DNA from: Moesziomyces globuligerus
Lineage: Eukaryota; Basidiomycota; Ustilaginomycetes; Ustilaginales; Ustilaginaceae
DNA length: 64,000 nucleotides
Assembly (NCBI GenBank): GCA_030849465.1
Contig: JARVLF010000016.1
Span: 1,178,001-1,242,000, forward strand
Reading direction: 5' to 3'
Shown: positions 19,839 to 29,791 of the stretch, in pieces
Numbering within the stretch: the first letter of the stretch is position 1
Layout: every line of letters begins with the position of its first letter
Notes under the pieces: generated by a model
What the model was told of the DNA's origin: nothing
Seen by the model: only the letters and a program-made list of their open reading frames with translations
The model's database searches: none
Position numbers and translations under genes: made by a program

Positions 19839-22418
19839 CTAGTATCCTCGGCCGTCGAAGAAGCTGTTGGCTTGCTGTTGCTGTTGCTGGTGTGGTTGGT
19901 GCTGCTGCTGCTGGTGATGTGCGGGCGCGCCGGGCTGATGCATGCGGACGCTGCCGCCGTTGACGAGTGGGCTGAGATGCGACTGGTGCCGCTGGTCATC
20001 CAGCAGGCCCGAGCTCGAGGCGCTCAGCCCCGTCTGACCGGGATCCGACGAGAGATAGTTCGAGTTGTGATGGTGGCTGTGGTGACCGTACTGCTGGTGA
20101 TGCGACAAGGCCTGCTGTGTCGCCGTATTCGCGTAGCCCCCTTGCCCGAACAGCGACGCACCCGGCGCAGCTGTCTGACTGGCCCAGGCATTGTGTGTGT
20201 GGTCCTGCTGCTGCGTCTGCTGATGCGCGTTGTGGTGCTGCGTATGCTGTTGCGCCTGCGTCTGTGCCTGCTGAGCGTGCTGCATGTGTTGCGTATGCGG
20301 TGCATGGTGCCGTGAAGCCTGCATCGCGTCAGACGAGGTGGCCGAGGCAATCGTGCTCGAGTCGTTATTGTAGCCACCGCCGTAATCTGCCAGCGTCGAG
20401 CTTCGGCCGCTGTGTGCAGCTTCAAGCCCGGACGACGAGAGCGATCCCTGCTGGGCCTGCAATGACGATGTCGTTGCCTCATCACTGCCGCCTGGCCCGA
20501 GCATCGAAGCGCGCTGATTCGGCGGCTGCCGGAAACGCGTGGGCGTCTCATCGAGCTCGGCCTGCTCTGCCTTGCGACGATTACCCGCCTTGGCATTCTT
20601 GTTGGCGCCGGCTCCGTTGCCTCCCGCTGCGCCCGTCGCCTTGCGCAGCGAGGAGACGCTCATGTCTCCGCCGCGCAGACTCCTGTCTGCATCCGCCAGC
20701 GCGGATGACGAACTGCTGGCGGTCAGTCCGAGCATGCTGTTGCTTCGGGCGCCTTCCATGCTCCTCGGCGTACTCTCGTTCGGCTGCTCCAGATGCACGT
20801 GCGAGGCACGCGCCTCCTTCTTGCGGTGCAGGTTGGCTTCATCGATGGCATTGTCGATGATCTGTTGCAGCAGCTGCCTTGCCTTCCAGTGATCCTCGCA
20901 GTCGCCGAGCTCGGGATGGTCGTGCTCGAGCCGATTGATGGTGGCTTTGACTCGATCTTCTGGCTGCTTGGCAAGACGGACCTCTTGGAGGAGCCACTCT
21001 TGGTAGAGCTTACGACCGGTCTTGCGCACGCTGAGGTACTGCTCGGGCCGGATCTCGAGGAACTCTTTGAGAGGCAGTCGGCCGAGCGTCGCCATGGACC
21101 TCTTGGTCTGGTCGCGGTGGGCGCGTCGGGCAGCCTGCATGGTGCGGTACTTGATGGAGCGCGACTGGTAGCCCGGCGGAGCGTGCCAGGTGCGATTGAG
21201 CCAAGCCTTCCAGTCGCCGAGCGAGGTGTCTGCGCTCGGCTTGCGTGCACTGTCCGAAGTGGCTTGTCCGGCGGTGGAGAGTCGTTTCGAGTTGGCAGGG
21301 GTCTGGTGGCCTGTCCCGGATACGTCGGCCGACATGTCCAATGGATCGTCCGGAAAGACGGGACTGGGCAGACGACTTTTGAGGAGGTCGTTGGCGTCGT
21401 GCGTGCTATCGGCGGGCTGCTGGTGCTGCTGTTGCGCTGCCGATGCTTGCTGCAGGGGTTGTTGCTGCGGTTGCAAGTGATGCTGCGGTTGCTGCTGCGG
21501 TTGCGTGTGCTGCATGGGTTGCTGTGCCTGTTGGTGCTGCTGATGCTGATGCTGATGGTGGTGGTGTTGTTGCTGCTGCTGCTGTTGTTGTGGTTGCTGC
21601 GGTTGCTGGTGCTGCGGTTGCTGTGTACTGCGACCGGCCACGGCGGAGAAGGTGTTATTGATCGAGGTGTTGGAGGTGGGAGAGGCGCCTCTGAGGGTGC
21701 TGCCAAACGTCCTGTCCAGAGTGGAGCCTGTGGGATCGAGGGTGGTGCGGAAGCTGCTGCTGTTGTTGTTGGCGGTGGTGTTCTGATAGAACTGGCCCTG
21801 TCTTGCTTCGGGCCGCGCGGCGTTGTTGGCTGGGTTTGCGACGAGGTTGTTGAGGGCAAAGGAGGACGAAGCCTGCGTGCCGTTGACGCGGGTGCGGTTG
21901 AGATCCATGGTGCTGCTGGCGGGACTGGCGTCGGGCCGTAATGGCTGAGCGCTGAGCGTGGCGGAAGCCAAGGTGGAGCTGGAAGGGGCGTTGGTGGTGC
22001 GTGTAGTGGCGTCGGTGGCTGCGAGCGTCATCTGGGAGATCTCGATGAGACGAGTGGTGAGCGAGACGAGCGATGCGAGCTGGGTGCCCATGACAGAGAG
22101 CTGATTGGTGACCTGCGCACTCATGGCGTTAACGGCTTGGACGACGTCGACGTTGGAAGAGAGCGCTGAAGAGGACTGCGTGATGAGGGACGAGGCCATC
22201 TGAGGCGTCTGTTGTTGCTGTTGCTGTTGCTGCTGTTGTTGCTGCTGCTGTTGTTGTTGATGCTGCTGCTGCATGTCCTGCTGTGCTGCATTGCTGAGGC
22301 GGGGTGCGAGGCGCGGGTCGACAGCAGCCGAGAGGCGGTTGAGAGGCGGAGACGGCGACCATCGCGGATGTGCTTGCGGGGCGTAGCTGTGGTAGTCCTG
22401 TCTGGAGAGGCGCGACAT
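19839..22418 (-). CDS. Glutamine-rich protein of unknown function with one ordered block
   Basis: The protein has 859 residues from the ATG at 22418 (MSRLSRQDYHSYAPQ); the frame is open upstream but has no earlier ATG. It is dominated by low complexity: a near-continuous Gln tract around residues 50-72, Gln/His/Pro repeats around 270-340, and His/Gln/Ala-rich C-terminal sections. One ordered, charged block stands out at about 400-545: it starts DWKAWLNRTWHAPPGYQSRS, continues with GRLPLKEFLEIRPEQYLSV and KLYQEWLLQEVRL, and ends in a helix-rich stretch with DHWKARQLLQQIIDNAIDEA. I do not recognise this block. The composition resembles fungal transcriptional regulators or RNA-granule proteins, but that is inference. 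No membrane segment or signal peptide is visible. Divergent from the ABC1-like gene. Confidence 0.75.
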   Translation of the reverse strand: MSRLSRQDYHSYAPQAHPRWSPSPPLNRLSAAVDPRLAPRLSNAAQQDMQQQHQQQQQQQQQQQQQQQQQTPQMASSLITQSSSALSSNVDVVQAVNAMSAQVTNQLSVMGTQLASLVSLTTRLIEISQMTLAATDATTRTTNAPSSSTLASATLSAQPLRPDASPASSTMDLNRTRVNGTQASSSFALNNLVANPANNAARPEARQGQFYQNTTANNNSSSFRTTLDPTGSTLDRTFGSTLRGASPTSNTSINNTFSAVAGRSTQQPQHQQPQQPQQQQQQQQHHHHQHQHQQHQQAQQPMQHTQPQQQPQHHLQPQQQPLQQASAAQQQHQQPADSTHDANDLLKSRLPSPVFPDDPLDMSADVSGTGHQTPANSKRLSTAGQATSDSARKPSADTSLGDWKAWLNRTWHAPPGYQSRSIKYRTMQAARRAHRDQTKRSMATLGRLPLKEFLEIRPEQYLSVRKTGRKLYQEWLLQEVRLAKQPEDRVKATINRLEHDHPELGDCEDHWKARQLLQQIIDNAIDEANLHRKKEARASHVHLEQPNESTPRSMEGARSNSMLGLTASSSSSALADADRSLRGGDMSVSSLRKATGAAGGNGAGANKNAKAGNRRKAEQAELDETPTRFRQPPNQRASMLGPGGSDEATTSSLQAQQGSLSSSGLEAAHSGRSSTLADYGGGYNNDSSTIASATSSDAMQASRHHAPHTQHMQHAQQAQTQAQQHTQHHNAHQQTQQQDHTHNAWASQTAAPGASLFGQGGYANTATQQALSHHQQYGHHSHHHNSNYLSSDPGQTGLSASSSGLLDDQRHQSHLSPLVNGGSVRMHQPGAPAHHQQQQHQPHQQQQQQANSFFDGRGY
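22203..22272 (-). repeat. CAG/CAA tract (polyglutamine)
   Basis: Mixed CAG and CAA codons (CTG/TTG on the plus strand) encode an almost unbroken run of about 20 glutamines with single His or Met interruptions, near the N-terminus of the Q-rich protein. Mixed codons make it less prone to slippage than a pure CAG run. Confidence 0.85.
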
Positions 22419-23606
22419 GATGGCCAGCCGAGGGAGCGTGCTCGAGGCAGCCAAGAAGCGCTAGGCGGACTGGCAAGAGGCGTAGAGGCGCGATGGCTAC
22501 GCAGCGAGCCGGGGTTGCGCGAAGAGAACGACCACGAAGTTGGCCGGGCCCAGGGGCGGATAGATGGAGGCCAGCGGCGTGCGATGGGACGTGGTACTGA
22601 CAAAGGGGGAGGAGTTGGTGTGTGCCGCCAAAGAGCGGAAGAAGCCGAGTGGGGAAGCAAGCAAGCTGCTGCACGACGGCGAGCGCTACAGTCGAGTCCA
22701 GTACCACCACGACGAGCAAGGCACGAATCGCGACAGCCAAAGCGGGCCATATCCTGGGTCGCTTGGCTTGGGTCGCTTTACTGTACGGTACAGTAGCAGC
22801 CGCTCGAGCTCAACTGGTCCGCACGCTGCACTGGTCTCAAGCCTTGTCCGGCAGCCCAGCTTCCTTTGGAGCCTGACGCGTCAGTCTGGGTTTTGCCAAC
22901 TTGCCAACTTGCCTCGTCCGTCGTCGCTCTTCTGGTGCCGAATTTCGCCAAACGCTCAGACGCCCTTGCGCCCGTGGTTTCATTCCACAGGCGGTCCGCC
23001 CCGCTGCGACGCCTCTGCAGCTCGCAGCCTTTCGCCTCCATCAACGCCTTGGCGTCGCCAACAGCAGTCAAAGCGTAGTCTTGTATCCGCCACCGCGGTC
23101 TAAGTTCCGGCTGGACTGGTTTGTTGGTGTAGTTGCTGCAGCTTAGCCTCCGCAGCTGGGACGACGGGCTATTGTAGGTAAGACTTGGAAGTAGCTTCCC
23201 GCTCATGGCAGAGGCGCACCCAAAACCACAGTCGCTCTCCTGCCAGAAATCCGGGTCTCGTGCCCACAAAGCTAATTTGTGATATCGAGAGGTCTAACAG
23301 TAATGTCCCAAAAATCGACCGCTTCATCCCGGGCCTGCATGCATGATGCGCAGCTTAGCCGAACGTTGGTCGCTGGTGTGGAGGTTTGGCAGTCGCGCTG
23401 TCGAGTGCCCTATCAGCTAATCTTCGCAAGCCAGCCGCGACCCTTGGAGAAGCATTGAGTTTCGCCTTCATCATTGCGGCTGTTGCCTCTCTACTGCAAC
23501 CCTCTTCTGTAGCATGGCAGCTCGCGCATCATCAACGTCTCCCTTGTAGCATCAAGGCCAGCTCGACATTCACGGTGCCTACACCGGTGCGTGTCTCTTC
23601 GTCATC
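22419..23606. promoter_or_regulatory. Divergent promoter region, Q-rich and ABC1-like genes
   Basis: This 1.19-kb region separates two divergent starts. It contains the 17-bp near-perfect palindrome TACTGTACGGTACAGTA at 22779-22795. Short open frames on both strands look non-coding. The stretch leading to 23606 is C/T-rich, consistent with a leader for the rightward gene. Confidence 0.6.
22779..22795. promoter_or_regulatory. 17-bp palindrome TACTGTACGGTACAGTA
   Basis: Two inverted TACTGTA arms flank a CGG centre; only the middle base breaks perfect symmetry. Its first 15 bases recur exactly at 48930-48944 in another divergent promoter. The symmetry is typical of a site for a dimeric DNA-binding protein, but the factor is unknown. 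Confidence 0.5.
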
Positions 23607-25760
23607 ATGGCGGCATGCTTCCGGACGCAGCTGGTCATGGCCAACCTGCCCCATCATCTTGCGCGGACGAACGGTGCGAGATCATCGCGATCCGTCACAT
23701 CCACATTGGGGGCGGTGCGCAACATTCGGATCGGAAGCTCCGCAACGCAGCCCGAGATCGCCATCTCCGACATCCTAGCCAATGCCGCCTCTGCACAGGG
23801 GCTCGGAGCCCCGCTGCCGCCCTCGCTCGCCCGCGTGGTCCGACCGGAGGCACCTGCCCGTCGCTCTTGGTTTCGATTCGCCTCGGCGCAAACTCGCCCA
23901 GCCTCGTCAGTCACTGGTGTCCATGGTGACGCTGCCAGTAGCAGCGGCCCTGGCCCGTACAAGCGCAAGAAGGATCCATCGCGCTGGCTCAAGCGTTCCG
24001 GTGCGCTGCTCGGTGCTATTGGTGTTGGCTACTTCGTCGACGAGTATCTGAATGCGCGCACCGCCCAGCGCAACCTGCTCACAGCCTGGACGGGCGTGCA
24101 GATCGCACTCGACTACAAGCTCAACTTCGACCGCAACTCGCTCGAGTCGATCAACGCGCTGCACGAGCGCTGCGCTGACAAGCTCATGTACGTGTGCGAA
24201 AAGAACCAGGGCCTCTACGTCAAGCTCGGTCAGGCGATCGGCTGCCAAGCTGCCATCCTTCCCAAGCCTTACCACCAGCTCACAAAGCTGTTCGACCAGG
24301 CGGAACGTCTCCCCTACGAAGAGGTGCGCAAGGTGCTCATCGCCGAGCTCGGCGCCGACCCAAAGCAGGTCTTTGCCGAGTTCGACGAGGTACCTGTGGC
24401 GGCAGCCAGTGTGGCGCAGGTGCACAAGGCACGGCTCAAGCCCTCGCCCGATGCACCCCCGGGCACGCTTGGCCCAGAGGTCGCCGTCAAGGTGCAGAGG
24501 CCCAACATCCGCAAGTACGCCAAGTGGGATCTATGGTCTTTCCGCATCCTGCTCAAGCTGTATGAGCGCATCTTTGAGCTCCCGCTCTCGTTTTCGGGAC
24601 AGTACATCTCGGACCAGATCGAGCAGGAGACCTTCTTTGAGCGCGAGCTCGCCAACTCGCTGCGCGCCAAGCAGGCGATCGAGACGGATCCGGAAGCTCT
24701 GGTCAGGAAGACCTGCTACGTGCCCAAGTTCTACCAGGACATGTGCACGCAGCGCGTGCTGGTGATGGAGTGGATCGGAGGAACGTGTAGGATGACCGAC
24801 CGCGAAAGGCTGCAGGAGATGGGCCTCTCGGCCAAACAGGTCTCGCGCTCGGTGTGCGAGGCGTTTGCGAGTCAGATCTTCCAGCACGGATTCGTGCAGG
24901 CGGACGGACATCCGTCCAACGTGCTCGTGCGTCAGCATCCCAACGGCAAGAAGGGCCAGCATCAGGTGGTGCTCATCGACCATGGGCTGTACGTCGAGCT
25001 GAGCGAAGAGTTTAGGCGCAAGTACGCCCAGCTGTGGAAGGCGATTTTCACGCTGGATCTCAAGACGCTCGACGAGATCACGGTCAGCTGGGGTATGGGC
25101 GAAGGATCGTCCGAATTGTTTGCGTCCGCGACGCTGTTGAGGCCGTGGAGCAAGCCCAAGCCCAAGGGCGAGGCTCAGGAGGGCGCGCATGCGCGCAAGT
25201 CGGATCTCGAACTGCAGCGCGACATGAAGGAGAAGCTCAAGAGCTTCCTCGTGCATACCGAGCTCTTGCCCAAGGAACTGCTCTTTGTCGGCAGGTCGAT
25301 GCGCATCATCCAGGCCAATAATCAGGTTCTTGGGTCGCCCGTCAACCGTCTCAACATCTTGGCCAAACATGCGGCTGCTGCGCTCATCACGCATACCGAG
25401 ACGCCGAGCTTGTATCGCGTCTTTAGACCGACGCGCACAAAGCTTCCTGCAGCCGGTATGACCGAGAATAGCCTCGCGGCAGTGAGGGCCTCGAGTCTCG
25501 GTCAGAGGTTCGCAGCCTGGATCAAGGATCGAGTCGACTTTGTGCGATTCCGAACCACGCTCCTCGTCCTCGACCTCGCATTTGTAGGATCGGGCCTCAG
25601 CCACTGGCTCGGCTACCTCGTGCGTTCGCCCGCCTCGGCGCTCCTCGGCCGTTCCGACCCCAACGCACGCGGCTTCGAAGACGACCTCGAACAGAGCATG
25701 CGCCAAATGGCCCGCGACGAGTTCGGCGTCGAACTCGACGAAGGCGCCTTCGTCGGCTAG
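23607..25760 (+). CDS. ABC1/UbiB-family (ADCK1/MCP2-like) mitochondrial atypical kinase
   Basis: The protein has 717 residues from the ATG at 23607. The N-terminal about 110 residues are rich in Arg, Ser and Ala and poor in acidic residues, as expected for a mitochondrial presequence, and a hydrophobic segment follows at about 131-145 (GALLGAIGVGYFVDEY). Family hallmarks: the KxGQ motif (GLYVKLGQAIGCQ, about 204), the Ala-rich loop (PVAAASVAQVHKARL), the Lys-containing VAVKVQRPNI, the catalytic QADGHPSNVLV and the metal-binding IDHGLY. These are the landmarks of UbiB/ABC1/ADCK proteins. The single-pass layout and KLGQ context suit the ADCK1/yeast Mcp2 branch, linked to mitochondrial lipid homeostasis, better than the coenzyme Q branch (Coq8, which has KxGQ in a different N-terminal context). 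Branch assignment is tentative; family assignment is firm. Confidence 0.9.
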   Translation: MAACFRTQLVMANLPHHLARTNGARSSRSVTSTLGAVRNIRIGSSATQPEIAISDILANAASAQGLGAPLPPSLARVVRPEAPARRSWFRFASAQTRPASSVTGVHGDAASSSGPGPYKRKKDPSRWLKRSGALLGAIGVGYFVDEYLNARTAQRNLLTAWTGVQIALDYKLNFDRNSLESINALHERCADKLMYVCEKNQGLYVKLGQAIGCQAAILPKPYHQLTKLFDQAERLPYEEVRKVLIAELGADPKQVFAEFDEVPVAAASVAQVHKARLKPSPDAPPGTLGPEVAVKVQRPNIRKYAKWDLWSFRILLKLYERIFELPLSFSGQYISDQIEQETFFERELANSLRAKQAIETDPEALVRKTCYVPKFYQDMCTQRVLVMEWIGGTCRMTDRERLQEMGLSAKQVSRSVCEAFASQIFQHGFVQADGHPSNVLVRQHPNGKKGQHQVVLIDHGLYVELSEEFRRKYAQLWKAIFTLDLKTLDEITVSWGMGEGSSELFASATLLRPWSKPKPKGEAQEGAHARKSDLELQRDMKEKLKSFLVHTELLPKELLFVGRSMRIIQANNQVLGSPVNRLNILAKHAAAALITHTETPSLYRVFRPTRTKLPAAGMTENSLAAVRASSLGQRFAAWIKDRVDFVRFRTTLLVLDLAFVGSGLSHWLGYLVRSPASALLGRSDPNARGFEDDLEQSMRQMARDEFGVELDEGAFVG

Positions 25761-25933
25761 AACCTTCCCCCTCTCTCTCTCCCCTGTGCAGCCAATAGAA
25801 CTCTCCCTTTCTCTCTCTTGGTGAATGTGTGCTTCAGCAAGCGGGTCGGATGGTGCAGAATGAGCGTGGGGTTGCAAGGAAGCGTGCAGAGAGCAGACGG
25901 AAACGTGCGAAACTGGACCGAGAAGTAAGGAAG

Positions 25934-25970
25934 GAGGGCAGGGGGGGGGCAGGGGGGTTAGGGATGAGGG
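25934..25970 (+). repeat. G-run cluster, possible G-quadruplex
   Basis: The 258-bp convergent gap between the ABC1-like gene and the MADS gene contains four or more G runs of three to nine bases within about 37 bases, including GGGGGGTTAGGG. This spacing fits a G-quadruplex on the plus strand, downstream of both stop codons. Confidence 0.4.
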
Positions 25971-26018
25971 TATATGATTGCATTTTCTTGTCCTAGCTTG
26001 AAAAAAGCGGGGGTACGA

Positions 26019-27365
26019 TCACCAAGCGGGGCGTGGCGCGTGGATCTCCTGCTGCTGGAGGTTGGCCATCTGCTGTGGATTAAAGTGGCCAAAGTGCTGA
26101 GGCTGTGCGGCGTAGTTGAACGCGCCTTGTTGCTGCTGTTGGGCATGATGCTGGGCGTCGCCGGCGGCGAACATGGCCTGCGCGTTGGGATTGGGCGAGA
26201 GGTTCTGAGCCCAGGCGGCGCCATTCGACGCATCCATCGCCAGCCCATTCGCCGCATGCGACTGCTGCTGGCCAAAGCCGAGGCTGAGATTCGCACCCGC
26301 GCCTGCAGAGTCGCCGTAGAAGCCACCTGCGCCGTAGCCGTTGAACTCGGAGGAGCCGACATGCGTGTACTGCTGCTGGTGCTGCTGGTGGTGCGCGTTG
26401 TGGTGGTGCACCGCATCATCGCTGTAGCTCTGGTGCATCGCCGGCGGTGGCATCGGCTGGCCATTGTCGGCCGTGGCGGCACCGTTGGCCGCAGACGATC
26501 CCGCCGATCCCGTAGCCTGCCCGGCCTCAGGATAGCTGACAGTGCCGCCTGCCGTGACCTTACGCGGGCGTCCGCGACCACGCTTGGCAGTGGCAGGATT
26601 GGAGCCCGAGGCAGCGTCATCGTCCGCACCCGCCGAGGCGCCCGCTGCCGAGGTCGAGGCGCTCGACGACTTGCTCGCCGAGTTGGTGCGCGGGCGCTTA
26701 CGAATCTGTGCCGCGCGCTTGTTGGAGCTCGCCTGCGACTCGGAAGGCGAAAGGCCCTCATCGGCATCGCTCCCCTCATCACCGGAGCGGTCATCGTTGC
26801 CGCTCTCGCTGCCGCCGTTGGGCGGGTCGGGAGCATTGAGGCATGCCTGGATGAGGTTGCGTCCCTCGGCCTGGGTGACCAACGCTTGCAGCTTGGGTGT
26901 GGTGAAGGTGTACACGAGACCGGTCTGGGAGACGACGAGCAGAAGCACCTGCGTCCCCGTGAGCGTGGCGAGCTCGTACGCCTTCTTCATGATACCCGCC
27001 TTGCGCTTGCTGAACGTGATGTGCCTGCGTGCGTCGTCCTCGATGAACTCGATCTTGATCTTGCGGCGGCCCGTCTTGAGATCGCGCTCGCCCTTGGCTT
27101 CGGAGCGGGCACGCTTGCCCTTCTTCTTGCCCTTGCCGTCCTCGGAGTCTCCGTCGTCATCGTCGGCCTCTTCGTCGTCCTCCTCGTCCTGCTGGTCAAA
27201 CTCGCCGGCCGAGGCGGCAAAGCCTGCTGCAAGGTCAAAGTTGCCCGAGCCGTCCGCGCTGGCGTTGGCGAGCTGGACAGAGCCAAAGGGCACGTCGTAT
27301 ACGGGGCTCTCGCTCGTGGATCCCGGCTGGCGCACACCAACCACGCCATTGGAGACGTTGGTCAT
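26019..27365 (-). CDS. MCM1: MADS-box transcription factor, SRF/MCM1 type
   Basis: The protein has 448 residues from the ATG at 27365. After an acidic stretch (residues about 58-80, many Asp and Glu) and a basic KGKKKGKRARSEAKGE segment, the MADS box starts near 97 (RRKIKIEFIEDDARRHITFS, KRKAGIMKKAYELATLTGTQ, VLLLVVSQTGLVYTF) and runs into the SAM-type extension (TPKLQALV, EGRNLIQACLN). This is the SRF/MCM1 class, not MEF2. The C-terminal half is Gln/Ala/Gly/His-rich, probably an activation region, and holds an AT-hook-like GRGRPRK motif near 267. Known family role: binding CC(A/T)6GG-type sites as a dimer and recruiting partner regulators, in yeasts for mating and cell-cycle genes. Acts in the nucleus. 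No coding intron is visible. Confidence 0.93.
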   Translation of the reverse strand: MTNVSNGVVGVRQPGSTSESPVYDVPFGSVQLANASADGSGNFDLAAGFAASAGEFDQQDEEDDEEADDDDGDSEDGKGKKKGKRARSEAKGERDLKTGRRKIKIEFIEDDARRHITFSKRKAGIMKKAYELATLTGTQVLLLVVSQTGLVYTFTTPKLQALVTQAEGRNLIQACLNAPDPPNGGSESGNDDRSGDEGSDADEGLSPSESQASSNKRAAQIRKRPRTNSASKSSSASTSAAGASAGADDDAASGSNPATAKRGRGRPRKVTAGGTVSYPEAGQATGSAGSSAANGAATADNGQPMPPPAMHQSYSDDAVHHHNAHHQQHQQQYTHVGSSEFNGYGAGGFYGDSAGAGANLSLGFGQQQSHAANGLAMDASNGAAWAQNLSPNPNAQAMFAAGDAQHHAQQQQQGAFNYAAQPQHFGHFNPQQMANLQQQEIHAPRPAW

Positions 27366-29791
27366 GGTCGAGTCGCGAAAAGCTCAGAGGTTGACCCCTG
27401 AGCGTGCAGTTGGGTGGGATGAGGTGGTGACGCTGCGATGTGGAAGTGAGCCGATGCCGAGGTATTGGAGCGATTCGATTCAGACAGATGTTGGTGACGA
27501 TGAGGTGGATAGGTGATGGTGAGTGCGAGTCGATGGAGCTTCAAGGGATGGAAAGGGTGCAAAGGCCCGGGTGAGTGCAGTTGACTGACCGGGCCAGACT
27601 TGCAGCGAGGGAGCTTCTAACGGCAACGAGGCCCAGCGGATGCATGCAAAACAGGCAAGCCAGGCTGGATGTTTTGGCACTTTGCTCGGCTGTGGAAATG
27701 TCACGCCGGGCGAGGCCAAGACCAAGGCCAAGGGAGAGCCGCGCTCAAGAGCGGCGCATCTCCTGCGTCCAAAGTTGTGTTTTGAAGAAGCGCTCTCCGC
27801 ACCAGAAGGGCAGCAGCGGGCTGCAGCTCTCCGGTCAGCTGGCGCTGCACTCCGCCGTATTTACCGGAGCTCGCAAAGAGCAAAAGCACGGCTATTGTCT
27901 CCAGTCGCCAGGCCGCATGATTTTTGAAGCCACCAATACGAGTAGGACCGACATGAATACCAATTTTTCGACATCCCGCTACAAGGCGCATCTCTTGCAC
28001 TACAGAGTGCGACTACAACCTTTCGACGTGCATGCAGTCGCGCAAAAAAGCACATACCCCGAGGCACCCTTGGAGCGCGTCAAGAATGCCACACAGTGCA
28101 CCTCACTCGATGCTGCAGCGCTATGTTGGCACAGGAGCTGGAAGTCGATTGCCGAGAGAGCCAGCGCTCGCACGCATGCCAGCATGTCCAAGGGCGCTAG
28201 CTGCAGGGTCGGTCGGCGGACCGTTGCGCGACAAGGCATGCGTGTGAGGCGGCGTGATGCCGCACAGGCTCGCTTCAGCTGGAGCTGCCGCTGGTGCGCG
28301 ACCAGCTCTAATCGAAGGACAGGTTCAGCCCGATCGTCTCCAGATCGCGTGGGAGGGCGTGTGATGAGTGAGCTGCTACGCGTGTCTGCGTTTCCGCGGC
28401 CGATGCAGGAACGATCGCCAGGTGGCGGGCGAAGACCGTGGTGGAATCGGATCGTGCCCGATCGAGCCAGAAAGCTCTCGTGTCGCGCCACTGCTCTGCT
28501 CAGACAGTGTACACTCTGTGCTGCACCTGGAGGCCGAGAGAGGATGCTAGGGTGGCTGACGAGGATCGAGGTGATACAGGTACTGTATCCTCGCGGCCCG
28601 GCATCGCGCAAGCTGCTGCGTCTGGGAATTCGGCAAAAGTGGAGGAAGCGAGGCGACTCGCTAGAAGGTGCCCAGTGGCTCACACTCGGCCACAGCCGCG
28701 AAACAGACGTCACAGCTGCGACAGGCCCGCGTGCTCAGTCATGACCGCTTCACAGCTTGTTGAAATCGGATCAGAAGGGCAAACCCCCGCCACGGCTGAG
28801 TGCATCTGGCCGCCTCCCTCTCAGGTCAGGTGTCGCCTTTTCTTCCTTGCCGCTCGTGTGCGCGTTGCGGCCTCATCCGAGTCTGTCTCGCCAGTGCGTG
28901 CGCAAGGGTTTATTTAGAGCTTTCCGCCTCAGTTGGCTCGCTCGACCTTGGTATTAATACGACACCGCCATGGTACTGTAGCCCGCTCGACCGGGTGCGC
29001 TTTCCGTCTTCTACTCTAGTCCTGAGTTATTCCCATAGCACCGCCTGCCGCCGCTGCTGAGTCGGACGTGGCTGCGATCATTGTCGATTCGGGCCCGCAG
29101 CATCGCAGTGCGATCGGTGCGATCGTGGCTTGGCCGTTGTCCGCTTTTCCGTTCCCCCGCTCCCCCGTTCGAATGTCCGTTCAGCCTTGATACCTCCCTC
29201 ACTTCTTTGCTCTTTCTCCTCCCACATGGATTGCTTCCACCATCTCGACTCGTTGCTTGTCTGCTCGTCCACCTCAGACGTATGCGAGCATCGCAACACC
29301 TCTTCCCCTGACAGCTAGCCGCGCATTGCGCTTAACGTGCATCGCCGGACTTCGAAATCCTATTTTTGGGGAATCGGATCTCCGCACCACTTCGGCTTCT
29401 CCGTTACGCACTTTGCCCACCTTATCGTGACCTCCATCTTCGCTTTGCCACGCCGACGTGCGTATGGTCACCCGACGCCAGCAGCCATATCCTCCTCTCT
29501 CCCCGTCATCAACCCCCCACCATCTCGCACGCTCAACACCAACACTCACGGATGCTGAAAAGAGACGCTCATCCACGTTAGACCATACCAACTTCGCAGT
29601 CGCAACAACGGGCCTTGCTTGCGTACCTCATCGCGAGCATCAGGCATCCCTCAGTCGCCTCGTAGAACACGGAAAAGCCAACATCTGCCCCCGCACGCAA
29701 CGACGCAACACCGCTCAGCAAACCGGGCGGTCCGCATCGCATCTCTGTTTCCGCAGTCTCCTGTGAGAGGCTCTTGACCGACACCTCCACC
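27366..29791. promoter_or_regulatory. 2.4-kb divergent region, MADS and kinase-like genes
   Basis: No supported gene lies here. A 389-codon plus-strand frame (27575-28744) opens with a codon other than ATG in a region of overlapping frames and has no recognisable domain. The region contains TACTGTA at 28581 and 28974, and an inverted repeat at 28573-28589. The stretch 29100-29790 is strongly C/T-rich and suits a long leader for the rightward gene. Confidence 0.55.
28573..28589. promoter_or_regulatory. Inverted repeat GATACAG-GTA-CTGTATC
   Basis: Seven-base arms GATACAG and CTGTATC are separated by three bases. The site contains the TACTGTA heptamer found in other divergent promoters of this window, and has the same pattern of closely spaced inverted arms. 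Binding protein unknown. Confidence 0.4.

Noticed and set aside
27575..28744. 389-codon plus-strand frame between the MADS and kinase-like genes
   Set aside because: Arg/Ser-rich, several overlapping frames on both strands, no domain and no ATG at its opening.
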